A stretch of DNA of 64,000 nt from Allocoprococcus comes (GTDB lineage: Bacteria; Bacillota; Clostridia; Lachnospirales; Lachnospiraceae). Below the pieces are notes generated by a model. The model was not told the DNA's origin, made no database searches, and was given only the letters and a program-made list of their open reading frames with translations. The stretch spans positions 1-64,000 of the forward strand of contig NZ_JAAIMM010000015.1 of assembly GCF_013300725.1 (NCBI RefSeq). The letters are read 5' to 3'. The translations under genes were made by a program, and so were the position numbers. Positions 35,393-41,796 of this stretch are shown in pieces; the stretch's first letter is position 1; the number at the start of each line of letters is the position of its first letter.

Positions 35393-35430
35393 AAAAAGCT
35401 GCAGCCCAAATATTTTTCAGACTACAGCTT
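35393..35430 (-). terminator. Terminator of the sensing operon
   Basis: On the minus strand AAGCTGTAG and CTGCAGCTT form a stem followed by TTTTC, 35 bp past the stop of the sugar-binding sensor gene. Confidence 0.7.
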
Positions 35431-35464
35431 CTATACTTCCTAACAGCTACGAACATTCTGCCCG

Positions 35465-36484
35465 TTACTTTTCTTCAAATGAAAATAACGCCTTCTGGCT
35501 CTTATCATCATACATATTTTCTCTTGTCACCAGAATACTGCTGGTTGCCGTCTCCTTCTTTTCCGGCTTCTGTCCATTCAGCAGTGTATTGATCTGCTCA
35601 ATCCCCAGGTATCCCATCGCATATGGGTTCTGGACGATCAGCGCATCTACATTTCCTTTTTCCAGCATTCCAATGGATTTTACGTTACTGTCAAACGCAA
35701 CAACCTGCGTCCGCTCTCCGGCTTCAAGCGCTTCTACCGCATCACCGACTCCAAGTGTTGTCCATTCATTAAATGTCACGATCACATTGATCTGCGGATT
35801 GTCAAGCAACATCCTCTCGGTGCCCTCTCTTGCATCTGTGATCGTAGACTTTACATTGATGGACGCCGTAATATTTGCCCGGTCATCCTTGAGAACCGTA
35901 TCCCGGAACCCCTCTTCACGAAGCTGCCCGTTCTCCGTACTCTTATCAAAATTTACGATCCCGATATTCAGATTTTCCGCCTGATTACCAAGCACTTCTT
36001 TCCCTGCCATACATCCGGCTTCATAATTGTCTGTACCAATATAGCATTCCACAGCCTTACTGTTTACTGGGCTGTCCACAACCACAATCCTGATTCCTGC
36101 CTTTGCCGCGCGGTCGATTGCTTCCGCATTCTTTTCAAAATCAATGGCAGAAAACAGAAGTGCATCTACCTGTTCCCGGATTGCCCGGTCTATCATTTCA
36201 TTCTGCGCCTCATAATCTTCCTCACCGTCTCCATCCGGTCCTTCGCACACCAGATCCAGATTATATTCCGCACTTGCCGCACCGGCTCCCGCATATGCGG
36301 ACTGCCAGAAAGAAGAATCCATGGATTTTGTCAGAAATACTACTTTTTTCTTCTCGATGACACTATTTGTACTGCCTTCTCTTCCTTCCCAGAGTCCGTC
36401 ACCCGTCAGGACAAAAAACAGAATTGCAAGTAGGATTACACCTGCACCAATTGCAATAAATGGTTTTCTTCTACTTTTTCTCAT
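35465..36484 (-). CDS. Membrane-anchored sugar-binding sensor protein
   Basis: This 339-residue protein has a basic N-terminus and one uncleaved-looking helix (about 9-27), with no lipobox Cys. A periplasmic-binding type I domain follows (VVFLTKSMDSSFWQSAYAGA, IRIVVVDSPVNSKAVECYIGTDNYEAG, VIVTFNEWTTLGVGDAVEALE). It resembles the sugar-binding subunits that hand a signal to a kinase rather than to a transporter. It overlaps the kinase gene by 14 bp and shares its SD sequence region, implying a 1:1 complex at the membrane. Together they probably detect galactose or a related sugar. Confidence 0.78.
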   Translation of the reverse strand: MRKSRRKPFIAIGAGVILLAILFFVLTGDGLWEGREGSTNSVIEKKKVVFLTKSMDSSFWQSAYAGAGAASAEYNLDLVCEGPDGDGEEDYEAQNEMIDRAIREQVDALLFSAIDFEKNAEAIDRAAKAGIRIVVVDSPVNSKAVECYIGTDNYEAGCMAGKEVLGNQAENLNIGIVNFDKSTENGQLREEGFRDTVLKDDRANITASINVKSTITDAREGTERMLLDNPQINVIVTFNEWTTLGVGDAVEALEAGERTQVVAFDSNVKSIGMLEKGNVDALIVQNPYAMGYLGIEQINTLLNGQKPEKKETATSSILVTRENMYDDKSQKALFSFEEK

Positions 36485-38195
36485 ATTCTTCCTCCCTGAC
36501 CTTCGGCATACGAATCGTCACACAGGTTCCTTCATCCAGCTCACTTGTGATATTCAGTCCATAATTGCTTCCAAAATAAATCTTGATCCGGTCATTTACG
36601 TTCTTGATTCCGATTCCGGTACGGTCTCCCAGCTCTTTGCGCAGAATCTCCTGACACTGTTCTTCCGTCATACCGATTCCATTATCCTCCACCTGGAAAA
36701 TAATATCTTCTCCGTCCTCAAAAATACGGATCCATATCTCACCCTCATCGATCATCTGCTTTACACCATGATAAATTGCATTCTCGATAATTGGCTGCAA
36801 AGTAATTTTGTTACAAAGATACGAAAGACACGACTCTTCCACCTCAAATGAATAGGTAAATTTGTTCTTATACCGATAATTTTCAATCTTCAGATAACTC
36901 TTTGCATGTTCCACTTCTTTTTCGATCGGAATCAGCTCATGCCCTTTACTGATACTGATACGGAACAGCCTTGCAAGTGCCGTAACCATCTCTTCTGCAT
37001 CTTCATTTTTCCCGTCTTCACACATCCATGCAATCGCATCCAGTGTATTATACAGGAAATGTGGATTGATCTGCGCCTGAAGCGCTTTAAGCTCTGTTTT
37101 CCGCAGTGTGATTTCTTCCTGTCTGACCTGCTCCATCAGCTTCTGGATCTTCGCAACCATGTGTTCAAACGAGTTGGATAAAGTCGTGATCTCTGTAGTT
37201 CCCGCCATCGGCTCAAATACAAAATTTTCCGCATTTTTTTCAAACCGGTGCATATCATCGGCAAGCTGCCTTACCGGTGCTGAGAACAGTTCTGAAAAAG
37301 CCCATCCGAGAAGAAATACTGCTCCCATAACCAGACACAGAACGATCAGAAGTCTGGATACCGCACTGCTTACCTTCTCCGTAATCATTTCATCTACATA
37401 GCAGACACCTACAATTTTCCAGTCACAGTTCTCGAGATTTTTCACAGTATAGATCACCTGTTCCTGAATATGTGTCCCTTCTTTTAAATCCATTCCCTTC
37501 TCTTCTTTTAACCCGGAATAAATGAGCTGCTGCTGTGGATGATAGATCAGATTGCCTTTTTTGTCCGCAATATAGGCATAGCCGTGCTGCCCGATTCCTA
37601 CATCATCAACATAATTGGCAATGTCAGAAAAACGGATGTCAATATTTACCTGTATACTGGTTCCGTCTTCTTTCTGAATCTTCTGGTAAACGGTTACAAC
37701 CCATGGATAATATCCCTCAAACAAAGATTCCACATATGGTTTGGTTATATGCAGCCTGCCATCGTCATCTTCCATTTCGGTACTCTGAACAATACGATAA
37801 TTCTCTTTCAGCTTCTGCCCTCTGTTCCAGTAACGCAGAAGCTCCCCATCTTCGCCACAAATTGTTACCGCTACTACATCGGAACGGATATTTACCAGAT
37901 TCTGGATATATTCCTCAGAATGATTATTCTCATGACGCATTCTCGCCACGATCCGTTCCAGTATGATCCGCATATCCTGTGTATAATTCTCAACCGTATT
38001 CTGTACCTGTTCACAGCTCTGGGAACTGCTCGTCACTGCGCTTTGCTCCATTGCATTCCGGTAAATCTGAACAAAAATAAGCGTTGCAGCCACTACCGAA
38101 ATCAGGACGATTCCCATTACCATTGCAATAAACACACCGGAAATAGATATATTCCATCCCTTGTGCTGATCTGCTTCTTTTTTACGCCTGTTCAT
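36471..38195 (-). CDS. YesM/LytS-type sensor histidine kinase
   Basis: This 574-residue kinase has a first helix (about 17-40), an extracellular dCache-like sensor (about 45-285, with WVVTVYQKIQKEDGTSIQVNIDI), a second helix (about 290-312) and a HAMP linker. The His_kinase domain has the phosphoacceptor in QAQINPHFLYNTLDAIAWM near 385. The ATPase domain shows DNGIGM near 510. The LytS-type H box (NPHFLYN) distinguishes it from HisKA kinases. Overlaps of 14 bp with both neighbours indicate strong translational coupling. The partner regulator is the YesN-like protein. Confidence 0.92.
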   Translation of the reverse strand: MNRRKKEADQHKGWNISISGVFIAMVMGIVLISVVAATLIFVQIYRNAMEQSAVTSSSQSCEQVQNTVENYTQDMRIILERIVARMRHENNHSEEYIQNLVNIRSDVVAVTICGEDGELLRYWNRGQKLKENYRIVQSTEMEDDDGRLHITKPYVESLFEGYYPWVVTVYQKIQKEDGTSIQVNIDIRFSDIANYVDDVGIGQHGYAYIADKKGNLIYHPQQQLIYSGLKEEKGMDLKEGTHIQEQVIYTVKNLENCDWKIVGVCYVDEMITEKVSSAVSRLLIVLCLVMGAVFLLGWAFSELFSAPVRQLADDMHRFEKNAENFVFEPMAGTTEITTLSNSFEHMVAKIQKLMEQVRQEEITLRKTELKALQAQINPHFLYNTLDAIAWMCEDGKNEDAEEMVTALARLFRISISKGHELIPIEKEVEHAKSYLKIENYRYKNKFTYSFEVEESCLSYLCNKITLQPIIENAIYHGVKQMIDEGEIWIRIFEDGEDIIFQVEDNGIGMTEEQCQEILRKELGDRTGIGIKNVNDRIKIYFGSNYGLNITSELDEGTCVTIRMPKVREEEYEKK

Positions 38196-39777
38196 GTTCC
38201 CTCCTGTATTTGTTCGGTGATACTCCCGTCAGCTTTTTAAAGCAGTGGCTGAAATAATACTGATCCTTATAGCCACACAACTCTGTAATCTCACCGATCT
38301 TCATACCTGTACACTGCAGAAGCTCCATTGCCTTTTCAATTCGTTTTTTCGTCAGGATCTCAACCAGTGAACTGCCTGTCGTCTTTTTTATCAGACTGCT
38401 GAGATAATTCGGCGACACTCCGATCTCTTCACTGATGATCATAACAGACAGATCCTGCTGGGCATAGCGGTCCTGTATGATCTGCACTGCCTGCTCGCAG
38501 ATCACCTCACTGCTCTTCTTTCTCTGATCCATAAGCATTTTTTTAGCCTCCATACACAGCCTTTTTATGATCTGAAAATTCTCTGCCATACGTTCCATTT
38601 CACGCATCTGCTGCATGGAATATTTTTTCTGAAGAACTTCTACACCACATTCCCCGATTGCCATATAAATAACCTTATATACTGCCGCCCCGATCTCGGT
38701 CAGAAGTATCGTACTAAGTACCAGTGTATTCTTGCCTCCATTTCGCAGTTTCTTTTCCAGATCATCCAGATAAATCTCCAGATCCTCTGCCATTCCACCA
38801 CGTAAAAAATTCTCCATCGTTGCTGTAATTTCCTGTATTTCTCCCTGTTCCAATCCCGATCCGTGCTCTGCATCGGAAATGAAATAGACACTGCTTTTAT
38901 CCTTTCTGGAATAACTGAGCGCATTCATTGCCTCCAGATAGCTCTCTCTGCATTTTCCAAGAGTATTCACACTCCTGCTTACCCCGACCTGACAGCAATA
39001 TCCCATAATACGCTCCACACTCTGGACAATTTCTTCTACAATAATATGTAAATATTTACCCATGCCTCCCGGAGTCGTCGCGATCAGCGATACCACTCTT
39101 CCTTCCAGATGGCAGCTTATATAATGAACATATTTTTTCAGGATCATATCAACTGCATTTACACTGCTATAGCTTGTCTGATCCTTTCCATTTGCATCAC
39201 GGATTCCGGTTACAAGCACCACGTACTGCATATTATCAGGCTTTGGATTACGGATCAGCTCACATGCCTCTGCCCGCTCAAGAAGTGTCTCTTCGGACAC
39301 CCGTTCATTCTGAAAACTGTCGAGCAAAAGCGGAATAAGAAATTCCGTCTTGCGGCTGTCCAGCCTCTCTTTTCTTTCTTTTGTAAATTCTTCCACACGC
39401 TGATCCATGGATTTTTTAATCTTTATCAGTTCCGCCTCGATCTCTTTTGCTGAAATCGGCTTCAGCATATAGCTTACAATATTATATTGAATTGCCTGCT
39501 GCGCATAGGTAAAATCATCAAATCCACTTAAAAATGCGATCTGTACCATCGGACGAACTTCCCTGACCGCCCGTGCCAGCTCAATCCCCGATAAAAATGG
39601 CATCTTAATATCGGTAAGGAGCAGATCTGGTTCCAGCTTTTCAACCAGTTCCAGCGCGTCTGCACCATTTTCAGCTTCCCCGACTACTTCAAAACCAATC
39701 TCTTCCCACTTTACCCTGCGAACAAGACTTCTGCGGATTTCCTCCTCATCATCAGCAACAACAACTGTATATTTCAT
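38182..39777 (-). CDS. YesN-type response regulator with AraC DNA-binding domain
   Basis: This 531-residue protein has a receiver (VADDEEE, phosphoacceptor Asp56 in LTDIKMPFLSG), a long middle region (about 130-420) and a C-terminal AraC/XylS double helix-turn-helix (about 435-530, with MIISEEIGVSPNYLSSLIKK and CGYKDQYYFSHCFKKLTG). I chose ATG 39777 (AAAGGGAG before it) over the in-frame codon 27 bp upstream. YesN-type regulators usually activate nearby sugar-transport genes, so mglB is the natural candidate. Confidence 0.93.
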   Translation of the reverse strand: MKYTVVVADDEEEIRRSLVRRVKWEEIGFEVVGEAENGADALELVEKLEPDLLLTDIKMPFLSGIELARAVREVRPMVQIAFLSGFDDFTYAQQAIQYNIVSYMLKPISAKEIEAELIKIKKSMDQRVEEFTKERKERLDSRKTEFLIPLLLDSFQNERVSEETLLERAEACELIRNPKPDNMQYVVLVTGIRDANGKDQTSYSSVNAVDMILKKYVHYISCHLEGRVVSLIATTPGGMGKYLHIIVEEIVQSVERIMGYCCQVGVSRSVNTLGKCRESYLEAMNALSYSRKDKSSVYFISDAEHGSGLEQGEIQEITATMENFLRGGMAEDLEIYLDDLEKKLRNGGKNTLVLSTILLTEIGAAVYKVIYMAIGECGVEVLQKKYSMQQMREMERMAENFQIIKRLCMEAKKMLMDQRKKSSEVICEQAVQIIQDRYAQQDLSVMIISEEIGVSPNYLSSLIKKTTGSSLVEILTKKRIEKAMELLQCTGMKIGEITELCGYKDQYYFSHCFKKLTGVSPNKYRREHEQA

Positions 39778-39922
39778 ATTTCTCCCTTTTTCCCTTACTG
39801 TCAAACTTTCATCTGGTTACAGTTTCTCTTTTTATATTATAGAAGATTCATATCCACTTTTCCATAAATATATCTCCACTCAAATTTGTAAAATTCTACG
39901 ATTGTATACACGACAATAGTAT

Positions 39923-39965
39923 AAAAAGAGGACAGGCTGAATAGCTTTTCAGTCTGCCCTCTTTT
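39923..39965. terminator. Terminator after queT
   Basis: AAAAAGAGG and CCCTCTTTTT, with an inner CTGAA/TTCAG pairing, form a stem with T tracts on both strands. It lies 10 bp past the queT stop and upstream of the sensing operon promoter. Confidence 0.8.
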
Positions 39966-39974
39966 TACATCTTC

Positions 39975-40463
39975 TTATGCTGTTTTAAAAATTACATTTC
40001 TATAACGATTCAATGCAGTATAAAGGACTAATCCAAGCACACCACATCCGACAACTTCTCCGACACCAACTGTCAGCATCATAAACGGAATCGGAAGTTC
40101 TACTCCATATCCGTAACGAAGTACAAACGGAACGATCACTGTGTTAGCAATAATCGGTGGTAACGGTGCAAGGAAACGGTTTTTGTTACGAAGCTGATAA
40201 GTGAAAAATGCTCCGATCAAAGTTGCAATGCTTCCGAAAATGATATCCGGCAGGATTGCTCCTCCGAGAATGTTTCCAACAATACATCCAACGAAAAGTC
40301 CCGGAATCGCTGCCGGTGTAAATACCGGAAGGATCGTAAGTGCTTCTGCAATACGAATCTGTACTTCTCCGAATGAAAATGGTGCAAATACATAAGTAAG
40401 CACCACGTAGATTGCAGCGATCATCGCTGCCTGAGTCATAAATGCTACATTCTTGTTCTTCAT
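39975..40463 (-). CDS. queT: QueT-family ECF transporter S component
   Basis: This 162-residue protein has about six hydrophobic helices. The N-terminal MTQAAMIAAIYVVLTYVFAP, the SFGEVQIRIAEALTILPVF segment and PDIIFGSIATLIGAFFTYQL match QueT (COG4708-type), the substrate-specific component that binds queuosine precursors such as preQ1 for an ECF ATPase module encoded elsewhere. Its leader holds a candidate preQ1 riboswitch (40475-40516). A 200-nt 5' UTR is predicted from the promoter at 40673-40701. Confidence 0.88.
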   Translation of the reverse strand: MKNKNVAFMTQAAMIAAIYVVLTYVFAPFSFGEVQIRIAEALTILPVFTPAAIPGLFVGCIVGNILGGAILPDIIFGSIATLIGAFFTYQLRNKNRFLAPLPPIIANTVIVPFVLRYGYGVELPIPFMMLTVGVGEVVGCGVLGLVLYTALNRYRNVIFKTA

Positions 40464-40474
40464 ATGAAATTCTC

Positions 40475-40516
40475 TCCTCTAGTTTTGTTTTACGTGTGGA
40501 AGGTCACGAACACACG
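40475..40516 (-). promoter_or_regulatory. Candidate preQ1 class I riboswitch
   Basis: On the minus strand a 6-bp stem CGTGTG/CACACG (40511-40516 with 40493-40498) encloses the loop TTCGTGACCTTC. An A-rich tail, TAAAACAAAACTAGAGGAG, follows and carries the SD sequence. Loop CCTT can pair with GAGG in the SD to form the H-type pseudoknot expected for preQ1-I, which would hide the SD when preQ1 binds. The small size, A-rich tail and position before queT agree with this class; primary sequence differs from the canonical examples, so this is an inference. Confidence 0.5.
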
Positions 40517-40672
40517 ATTCATTTTCGCGCAGCAATGAGTCTGGCGGCCATGCTTGCATGGACATCTGACGAATGCCGCGGAAGGCATATACTGTAAGTA
40601 TATGACCTTACGCCGGGAATCGGCGAAACCCTTGTAAGACCTTGGTTTTTAGGGATTTTAGTAACGGGTGTT
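40517..40672 (-). other. Long structured leader of queT
   Basis: About 150 nt of predicted 5' UTR precede the candidate riboswitch. Three or four stems can form: CCATGC/GCATGG near 40547, CATATAC/GTATATG near 40586-40604, CGCCG/CGGCG near 40610-40624 and a CTTAC/GTAAG outer pair. The role is unknown; such length is not needed for a preQ1-I element alone. Confidence 0.4.
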
Positions 40673-40701
40673 AGTATAGCATGGTGGGGATGAAAAATCA
40701 A
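40673..40701 (-). promoter_or_regulatory. Promoter of queT
   Basis: On the minus strand TTGATT (40696-40701), a 17-bp spacer and an extended -10 TGCTATACT (TATACT at 40673-40678) fit a strong promoter. It overlaps the first codons of the opposing small gene at 40681. Confidence 0.65.
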
Positions 40702-40896
40702 GGTAAGTACCAAAAAAGTACCAAATCGCCAAAACAGCCTTACAATTTTACCGATATAAACTCCCGGATAAACGTTACATTCCCTAAAGGACAAAAAGAA
40801 ATTATTGCAGAAGCGGCACAACTAGCCGGTGAATCAGTCAACGGATATATCAAAAAAGCTGTAGATGAAAGAATAGCACGTGATTCTGAGAAATAG
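40681..40896 (+). CDS. Small ribbon-helix-helix-like protein
   Basis: This 71-residue basic protein has a variable N-terminus and a core, RINVTFPKGQKEIIAEAAQLAGESVNGYIKKAVDERI, patterned like Arc/CopG ribbon-helix-helix DNA-binding proteins (one beta strand, then two helices). It has no toxin partner beside it. The start is unsure: ATG 40681 or ATG 40690. Its 5' end overlaps the queT promoter on the other strand, so its own binding or transcription could affect queT. It may be the remnant of an integrated element regulator. Confidence 0.6.
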   Translation: MVGMKNQGKYQKSTKSPKQPYNFTDINSRINVTFPKGQKEIIAEAAQLAGESVNGYIKKAVDERIARDSEK

Positions 40897-40930
40897 TCAG
40901 ATCCTAATTATTTCTATAGGCTTGAACACT

Positions 40931-41015
40931 GGTAAACATTTCGTTCACCCCTTGCGTCCTGCTGCCAGATATGCTATATTTAAGACAGAAAGAGGGAAAC
41001 CGCAAGCGGCTACCC
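40931..41015 (+). repeat. Left arm of an 85-bp inverted repeat
   Basis: This arm matches the reverse complement of 41376-41460 at 83 of 85 positions. It carries the antitoxin promoter (TTGCGT at 40952-40957, 17-bp spacer, TATATT at 40975-40980) and the first bases of the antitoxin RNA, so the repeat represents two copies of one RNA gene rather than simple transposon ends. Confidence 0.85.
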
Positions 41016-41084
41016 GCAAATAGTGTCAACTATTACTAATATCAGTCGTCAACTATTCCCAGTAGTTGGCGGCTATTTTCTTTT
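40987..41084 (+). ncRNA. Antisense RNA, putative antitoxin 1
   Basis: Predicted from the promoter TTGCGT-17-TATATT (40952-40980, extended TGC) and the intrinsic terminator: stem GTCAACTA/TAGTTGGC (41048-41070), then GGCTATTTTCTTTT. The roughly 98-nt RNA is complementary to the last codons and 3' UTR of the toxin-like gene on the minus strand. This is the geometry of type I antitoxins such as RatA. Ends are predicted by eye. Confidence 0.65.
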
Positions 41085-41165
41085 ACCCTTGAAAATCTCA
41101 TAACAAAGACCTACAAGGGCAACAATGAATATACTAAACTGAATCAGATCAGAATATGTAACCAT
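41073..41165 (-). CDS. Type I toxin-like hydrophobic peptide, 30 residues
   Basis: The peptide is MVTYSDLIQF, then a hydrophobic helix (SIFIVALVGLCYEIF), then KGKRK. One membrane helix with a basic tail is the hallmark of holin-like / TxpA-class type I toxins. The start at 41165 has the SD sequence AAAGGAGGG; a longer in-frame ORF to 41297 lacks support. In the leader CCCTCC (41191-41196) can pair with GGAGGG (41173-41178) and bury the SD, a typical block on premature toxin translation. Its promoter is at 41254-41283, and an antisense RNA covers its 3' end. Activity is inferred, not shown. Confidence 0.7.
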   Translation of the reverse strand: MVTYSDLIQFSIFIVALVGLCYEIFKGKRK

Positions 41166-41253
41166 CGTATCGCCCTCCTTTCTTTCGTCTGGAGGGTGTT
41201 TTTTATCCCTCCGTAACAGAGGGTAGCCGCCTGGCTTTGGTTTCCCTGTCTGT

Positions 41254-41283
41254 ATCTTACCATGATGACAGCAGACAAGGCAA
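41254..41283 (-). promoter_or_regulatory. Promoter of toxin-like gene 1
   Basis: On the minus strand TTGCCT (41278-41283), an 18-bp spacer and an extended -10 TGGTAAGAT (TAAGAT at 41254-41259) start transcription near 41247. The resulting 82-nt leader starts with a segment (GGGAAACC...GGCTACCC) related to the 5' end of the antitoxin RNA. Confidence 0.6.
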
Positions 41284-41286
41284 CAT

Positions 41287-41313
41287 GAGATTTTCAAGGG
41301 TAAACGAAAATAG
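41287..41313 (+). pseudogene. Remnant of a second toxin copy (3' end)
   Basis: Nine codons, GAG ATT TTC AAG GGT AAA CGA AAA TAG, match the end of toxin 1 (EIFKGKRK-stop) with one base difference, in the opposite orientation. The upstream part of this copy is not recognisable. Confidence 0.7.
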
Positions 41314-41404
41314 CCGCCACTACCGCAAATAGTGACGGCTGTTCATAAATAACAGTCAACTATACAATTGGGGGGGGGTAGCCGCTTGCGGTTTCCCTCT
41401 TTGT
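41301..41404 (-). ncRNA. Second antitoxin-type RNA (orphan copy)
   Basis: The right inverted-repeat arm carries the same promoter in the other direction (ACGCAA at 41434-41439 and AATATA at 41411-41416 on the plus strand). The RNA ends at a 10-bp stem, GCCGTCACTA/TAGTGGCGGC (41313-41339), followed by TATTTTCGTTT. It faces the decayed toxin copy at 41287-41313, so it has no intact cognate gene, although its sequence also partly complements the shared leader segments. Confidence 0.6.
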
Positions 41405-41460
41405 GTCTTGAATATAGCATATCTGGCAGCAGGACGCAAGGGGTGAACGAAATGTTTACC
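41376..41460 (-). repeat. Right arm of the 85-bp inverted repeat
   Basis: Inverted partner of 40931-41015, two mismatches in 85 bp. A run of nine G residues (41370-41378) sits at its inner edge. Confidence 0.85.
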
Positions 41461-41525
41461 CTTATAATCGAGCCGACATTTTAACGTACCAGTCGAAAAT
41501 GACTAAATTTTTCTCTATAAATCAA

Positions 41526-41557
41526 GAGCCCGGTCACCACTTTGGCGACCGGGCTCC
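41526..41557 (-). terminator. Terminator after tRNA-Gly
   Basis: GAGCCCGGTC and GACCGGGCTC form a perfect 10-bp GC-rich stem, 20 bp past the tRNA 3' end, followed on the minus strand by TTGATTTAT. Confidence 0.8.
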
Positions 41558-41576
41558 TGATTTAAAACATAACAAA

Positions 41577-41647
41577 AGCGGGTGATGGGAATCGAACCCA
41601 CGTATCCAGCTTGGAAGGCTGGTGTTCTACCATTGAACTACACCCGC
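41577..41647 (-). tRNA. tRNA-Gly (anticodon TCC)
   Basis: A 71-nt cloverleaf starts GCGGGTG and ends CACCCGC plus T. The anticodon loop CTTCCAA gives TCC, decoding GGA/GGG. The T arm GTGGGTTCGATTCCCAT is canonical. CCA is not encoded. Confidence 0.95.
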
Positions 41648-41659
41648 GTGACTCTTATT

Positions 41660-41688
41660 ATTATATTCATCATTCAACTGTTTGTCAA
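41660..41688 (-). promoter_or_regulatory. Promoter of tRNA-Gly
   Basis: On the minus strand a perfect TTGACA (41683-41688), a 17-bp spacer and TATAAT (41660-41665). The -35 context (GTTGTTGACAAAC) matches that of the rRNA P2 promoter. Confidence 0.85.
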
Positions 41689-41796
41689 CAACTTTTTTGT
41701 TTTTTTAATTTTTTTTATTTTTCCACTTTTTCTTTCTCTTACTTCATTCTGATGTTATAATGAAGAGACTCAGTGTACTGATAGGAGGGATTAAAT

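Noticed and set aside
36471-36484. 14-bp gene overlap as a frameshift or assembly error
   Set aside because: Both frames have good SD sequences and complete domains; such overlaps recur in this operon.
41073-41297. A 74-codon ORF covering the toxin and its leader
   Set aside because: The first 44 codons cover the leader and promoter, have no SD and encode an unlikely Cys/His/Lys-rich stretch; the 30-codon form has a strong SD.
40931-41460. 85-bp inverted repeats as insertion-sequence ends
   Set aside because: No transposase, no target duplication seen, and each arm contains a promoter driving RNA to the centre.
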